This document shows, in pieces, positions 60,985-64,000 of a stretch of 64,000 nt of DNA. Positions within the stretch are counted from its first letter, which is position 1. Every line of letters begins with the position of its first letter. Source of the stretch: Mucilaginibacter gracilis (GTDB taxonomy: Bacteria; Bacteroidota; Bacteroidia; Sphingobacteriales; Sphingobacteriaceae). Under the pieces are notes generated by a model. It saw only the letters and a program-made list of their open reading frames with translations, ran no database searches and was not told the origin of the DNA. The translations under genes and the position numbers were made by a program. The stretch is taken from assembly GCF_003633615.1 (NCBI RefSeq), contig NZ_RBKU01000001.1:2356001-2420000 (forward strand). Reading direction: 5' to 3'.

Positions 60985-62049
60985 TTGAAAAAAATCGTAT
61001 TCCTATTGCTGATGCTAACAAGGTTGGGGTATGCCTGCGCCCAGCAGCCCTTTACCAAAGTAAATCAATGGCTTGATGTCCACGTTTCCAATATGGGTGG
61101 CCGGGTGATCCTGATGGTTTACCATAACGGCAAGATCGTTTATACCCATTCGGTAAACCAGATGGATATGCTGCAAAAGATGGCGACCAAATTTATGGCT
61201 AAAAAACAAGGACAAACAGCGGATTTGGATGACTACAGCCCCTCATCCCGCCAGGCTATTGCCAGTTGCAGCAAATGGCTGAGCGCTGCATTGGTGATGA
61301 CCTTTGTGGATGAAGGTAAGCTACAGCTCACAGATACTGTAGGTAAATTCATACCTATCCTTAGTAAAAATGGCAAGGGGAAAATCACTATTGGCCAGTG
61401 CCTGTCGCACCAAACCGGTATCATGGCCGCATCTTTGAAAGACGACCTGGCCGAAATGCGCAGCATCAGTACCATGGACGAAGCCATGCAGTACATAGCG
61501 CAGTTACCGATGGAAGGCGAACCCGGCAAAGTATTCCGTTACAGTAACGTGGGCTTGCAAATAGCCGGTGCTGTGATTGAAAAAATAGGCGGTAAAAGCT
61601 TTAAAACCTTATTTGCCGAAAGAATTGCAAAACCGTTGAATATGAAAAACACGGATTACGGTACCGGGAAAGTGCCGCTGCCGGCGGGAAGCGGCATTAG
61701 CACGCCCGAAGATTATATGAATTTTTTAGTGATGATACTGAATAAAGGCACATTTAACGGCAGGCGGATATTAAGCGAGGCCAGCATTGCCCAAATGCAG
61801 ATGAACCGTGTTACACCCGATGTTAAAGTAGCCTATTCGCCAACTGAAGCCGGCGGCTTTGGCTACGGCTATGGCGAGTGGACTATGGAAAAGGGCGCGG
61901 TAACCAGTCCGGGTTTATTTGGCAGTTTCCCCTGGGTGGATTATAATAAGGGATACGCGGCCTTTATGATGACCTTCTATATTAAGAACGACGGGCGCAA
62001 CCAACGTTATAAAGAACTGAAAGCATTGGTTGATGAAGCAGTGAAGTAA
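60985..62049 (+). CDS. Serine hydrolase, beta-lactamase/PBP4-like
   Basis: 354 residues. TTG start at 60985 (MKKIVFLLLMLTRLGYACAQ, a signal peptide), then a class C beta-lactamase-like fold with S-x-x-K in ASCSKWLSA, Y-S-N in RYSNVGLQIAG, and a later glycine-rich loop (GFGYGYGEW). Such enzymes range from beta-lactamases to esterases and peptidases; resistance should not be assumed. Paired with the hydrolase upstream. Confidence 0.88.
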   Translation: MKKIVFLLLMLTRLGYACAQQPFTKVNQWLDVHVSNMGGRVILMVYHNGKIVYTHSVNQMDMLQKMATKFMAKKQGQTADLDDYSPSSRQAIASCSKWLSAALVMTFVDEGKLQLTDTVGKFIPILSKNGKGKITIGQCLSHQTGIMAASLKDDLAEMRSISTMDEAMQYIAQLPMEGEPGKVFRYSNVGLQIAGAVIEKIGGKSFKTLFAERIAKPLNMKNTDYGTGKVPLPAGSGISTPEDYMNFLVMILNKGTFNGRRILSEASIAQMQMNRVTPDVKVAYSPTEAGGFGYGYGEWTMEKGAVTSPGLFGSFPWVDYNKGYAAFMMTFYIKNDGRNQRYKELKALVDEAVK

Positions 62050-62063
62050 ATTGTAAATATGAA

Positions 62064-62183
62064 CTAGTGTCATGTTAATAGTATTAAGTCTTGAGTGGAA
62101 AGTTAGCTTATTCTCTTTCTGACTTAGAACTTAATACTTGTGGCTAAAGACTATCCGTCATTACACTATTAACATGGCACTAG
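62064..62183. repeat. MITE-like unit with 19-bp inverted repeats
   Basis: Arms CTAGTGTCATGTTAATAGT (62064-62082) and its near-complement (62165-62183, 18 of 19). Inside, AGTATTAAGT (62080-62089) pairs with ACTTAATACT (62129-62138). No ORF. Parts of its interior recur at 9345-9405. The rest of the gap (62184-62355) shows nothing recognised. Confidence 0.6.
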
Positions 62184-62355
62184 CTACATCCCACTCAGTA
62201 AATTGAAGGGCATTTCGGTGGCATCATAAATTGAAAATTAAAAAAGAATGAAATTTAGATTGGTGCTGCATCATCAGTTTTAAAACAGATACTATATGCA
62301 TTTGAGCACCGGAGTTAAATTTGTAACTTTTAAGCTTTCTGCGGTAATCTAACGG

Positions 62356-63513
62356 TTATTTGCCGCTCATTCGGGTTGTTTTTTTTCGCCGTCCTAACCA
62401 GATCAGGAAGCCCGAGATGGGTAAGAAAGCGCAGAACAGGGCAATGAAAGTAGCCAGTATTTTAGTGGGAAGGCCGTAGATGCTCCCGGTATGTAAGGCA
62501 TAATTGCTTGTCCGCCATTTCTCGCCCAACTGCTTTTGTGCCTGGGTTTGGGAATAATATAAACGGCCGTTTTGTGAATTGTACAAGTATTCGTCCCACT
62601 CATCCCAGCCAGAGCCGGTATTGTAATGAACCACGCAGAAAAGTGCCTGCGCGCTGTCTGGTTTGGCTTGTCCTGGTAAACTAAAACCAATACTTTCCCA
62701 ATGCGGCACGCGCTTTTCCGCATTTTGGATCAGGCTTTCATAAGTATAAGCACTTTTGATGGCGGGCTTTACACTGGGTTCGGCAAACATCTTTTTCGGG
62801 TCCGCACCCAGTAAACGATAAATGCCGCTTTCCCACCAGCTAAACGTCCAGGCGAGACCGGTAGCAGCAAAAAACAAAATAAAGATCCAGGTATAAATAC
62901 CGCCGATATTGTGCAGATCGTAATTCTTTCGCCGCCAGCGCGTGGTCTTTTTCCAGCGGAACCAAAGCCGTTGTTTTAAAGCCGCTTTATGTTTAGGCCA
63001 CCACAGCACAATACCGGTTAGGGCCATAACAAACAGGATAAGTGTAGCCGTACCAACTATATAATGGCCTACCTCGTATTTCAGCTGCAACGAAGTGTGC
63101 AGGGCATACATAATCCAGATCAGTTCGCGCCGGTTGTCAATAATGCCCAGCACCTTACCAGTATAACGATCCACATAAACCTGTTCGTAAACCAAATAAG
63201 CCGATTGATAATACCAGGACGGGTGTGGATTGAGTTTAACTACGTCAAATACGACCGACTTATGCGGATCACGTGCCCTTGCCACGTAGGTAATATCCCG
63301 GCCAGGTTCTACCAGCTTCGCACTCCTGATCAAAATATCCATCGGCAGTTCCTGCCGTCCTATTGCCGGTACATAAACCATGTCGCGGTGCAGCCAGTTG
63401 GTCAATTCCGTTTGCCAGACGAATACAGCTGCGCCAAATAAACTAATAAAAACCACCAGCCCGGACGCGAGACCGAGCCAGAGGTGTAACTTGCCGGCTA
63501 TCTTTTTAATCAT
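62356..63513 (-). CDS. PepSY-associated transmembrane helix protein
   Basis: 385 residues, four membrane helices (about 9-29, 145-170, 203-225, 350-370) with PepSY-type domains between, WLHRDM and ALHTSLQLKYEVGH. These inner-membrane proteins are found beside siderophore receptors and probably act in iron reduction or release in the periplasm. Its start overlaps the receptor stop by one base (TAATG). Confidence 0.9.
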   Translation of the reverse strand: MIKKIAGKLHLWLGLASGLVVFISLFGAAVFVWQTELTNWLHRDMVYVPAIGRQELPMDILIRSAKLVEPGRDITYVARARDPHKSVVFDVVKLNPHPSWYYQSAYLVYEQVYVDRYTGKVLGIIDNRRELIWIMYALHTSLQLKYEVGHYIVGTATLILFVMALTGIVLWWPKHKAALKQRLWFRWKKTTRWRRKNYDLHNIGGIYTWIFILFFAATGLAWTFSWWESGIYRLLGADPKKMFAEPSVKPAIKSAYTYESLIQNAEKRVPHWESIGFSLPGQAKPDSAQALFCVVHYNTGSGWDEWDEYLYNSQNGRLYYSQTQAQKQLGEKWRTSNYALHTGSIYGLPTKILATFIALFCAFLPISGFLIWLGRRKKTTRMSGK

Positions 63514-64000
63514 TAATAGAATTTATAGCTTAGGTTTAACGAATAAGAACGGGTAGGTTGCGGCTGCATAAACGGCCCCCAATAGTACACGTTTGTTAAA
63601 TTATCCACTTTTAAGCCGATACGGTATTTCCCGCGGTCATAAAAAGCGGTCGAGCTTAATAACACGTATGATGGTACGGTCACCAGGTCCGTATCGTCGC
63701 CATACGAACTGCTTGAGTAATTACCGCCAAAACCCAACCCAAAGCCTTTTAAAGATCCTTTACGGAGCGCGTAGCTGGCCCAGCCGTTAATTAAATGCTT
63801 AGGAGTGCCATAAGGCCTTTTGCCCTGGATGGCGGCGTCGGCCTTGGTAAATTCGCTGATATTGTAACCGTAGCCCAGCAGAATGTTGAGGCCATTTACC
63901 GGGTTAGCTACTAGTTCCGCCTCCAGTCCTTTACTACTTTGCGTTGCATCCTGCAAATAAAAGTTAGTGTTAGCCGGATTGGTACGCAATTTATCTTTCA
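63513..64000 (-). CDS. TonB-dependent siderophore receptor, C-terminal part (cut by window edge)
   Basis: 162 residues visible, frame open to the window edge. The C-terminal barrel strands are typical: KGLEAELVANPVNGLNILLG, a GYGYNISEF turn, and a final strand SLNLSYKFY ending in an aromatic residue. Coupled to the PepSY protein gene. The ligand cannot be told. Confidence 0.9.
   Translation of the reverse strand, partial: KDKLRTNPANTNFYLQDATQSSKGLEAELVANPVNGLNILLGYGYNISEFTKADAAIQGKRPYGTPKHLINGWASYALRKGSLKGFGLGFGGNYSSSSYGDDTDLVTVPSYVLLSSTAFYDRGKYRIGLKVDNLTNVYYWGPFMQPQPTRSYSLNLSYKFY

Noticed and set aside
60985..62049. Calling the serine hydrolase an antibiotic-resistance beta-lactamase
   Set aside because: The fold is shared with esterases and peptidases, and nothing in the sequence shows drug hydrolysis.
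62064..62183. CRISPR-like repeats
   Set aside because: Only one inverted pair and no regular spacing; no array or cas genes anywhere in the window.

Overview
The window looks like a chromosome segment from a member of the Bacteroidota, most likely a Sphingobacteriaceae species close to Mucilaginibacter or Pedobacter. Support comes from bshC, a DUF4295-rpmG-rpmB operon beside ftsY and rimO, a BamA/TamA-type outer membrane protein, a LytTR two-component pair, many Bacteroidota-type lipoproteins, very few Shine-Dalgarno sequences, and short dispersed repeats typical of that family. This placement is inference from gene content; there is no rRNA here to settle it.

Region 1 (1 to about 8660) is the right end of an integrated mobile element. 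It holds a relaxase cut by the window edge, mobC, two paralogous large serine recombinases, a stand-alone CHC2 zinc finger, an esterase, and a convergent pair made of an unknown 230-residue protein and a DAC-domain (DisA_N-like, cyclic-di-AMP synthase fold) protein. The second recombinase reads antisense through the terminator and half of a tRNA-Val gene, which marks the chromosome junction.

Region 2 (8.7 to 37.3 kb) is mostly chromosomal: recO, an undecaprenol/diacylglycerol kinase, an RND exporter, an SDR, membrane proteins, and two paralogous signalling loci about 5 kb apart. The first encodes a sigma-54 response regulator, a hybrid kinase with an N-terminal HNOBA-like domain, and a FIST (NosP-type) protein. 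The second encodes FIST plus a hybrid kinase. Between them are an acyltransferase, a glycosyltransferase, a 27-residue membrane peptide gene and a GNAT enzyme. Then come Ldh, bshC, rimO, ftsY and ribosomal protein genes.

Region 3 (37.3 to 64 kb) is core metabolism (acs, surE, lpxB) broken by three insertions that can each be reconstructed to the base: an IS982 element in a lipoprotein gene, a 2.75-kb IS1595-type element in an exported-protein gene, and an IS4-type element in another exported-protein gene. In all three cases, removing the element and one target duplication restores an open frame. The IS1595-type element is the most unusual object in the window. Besides its transposase it carries several small ORFs and a roughly 420-nt, heavily base-paired leader whose last part can form two mutually exclusive helices, one of which covers the start of a 148-residue membrane-anchored passenger protein. 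The window ends with a LytS/LytTR pair, a sterol-desaturase-family protein, a hydrolase, a serine hydrolase, and a PepSY protein coupled to a TonB-dependent siderophore receptor.
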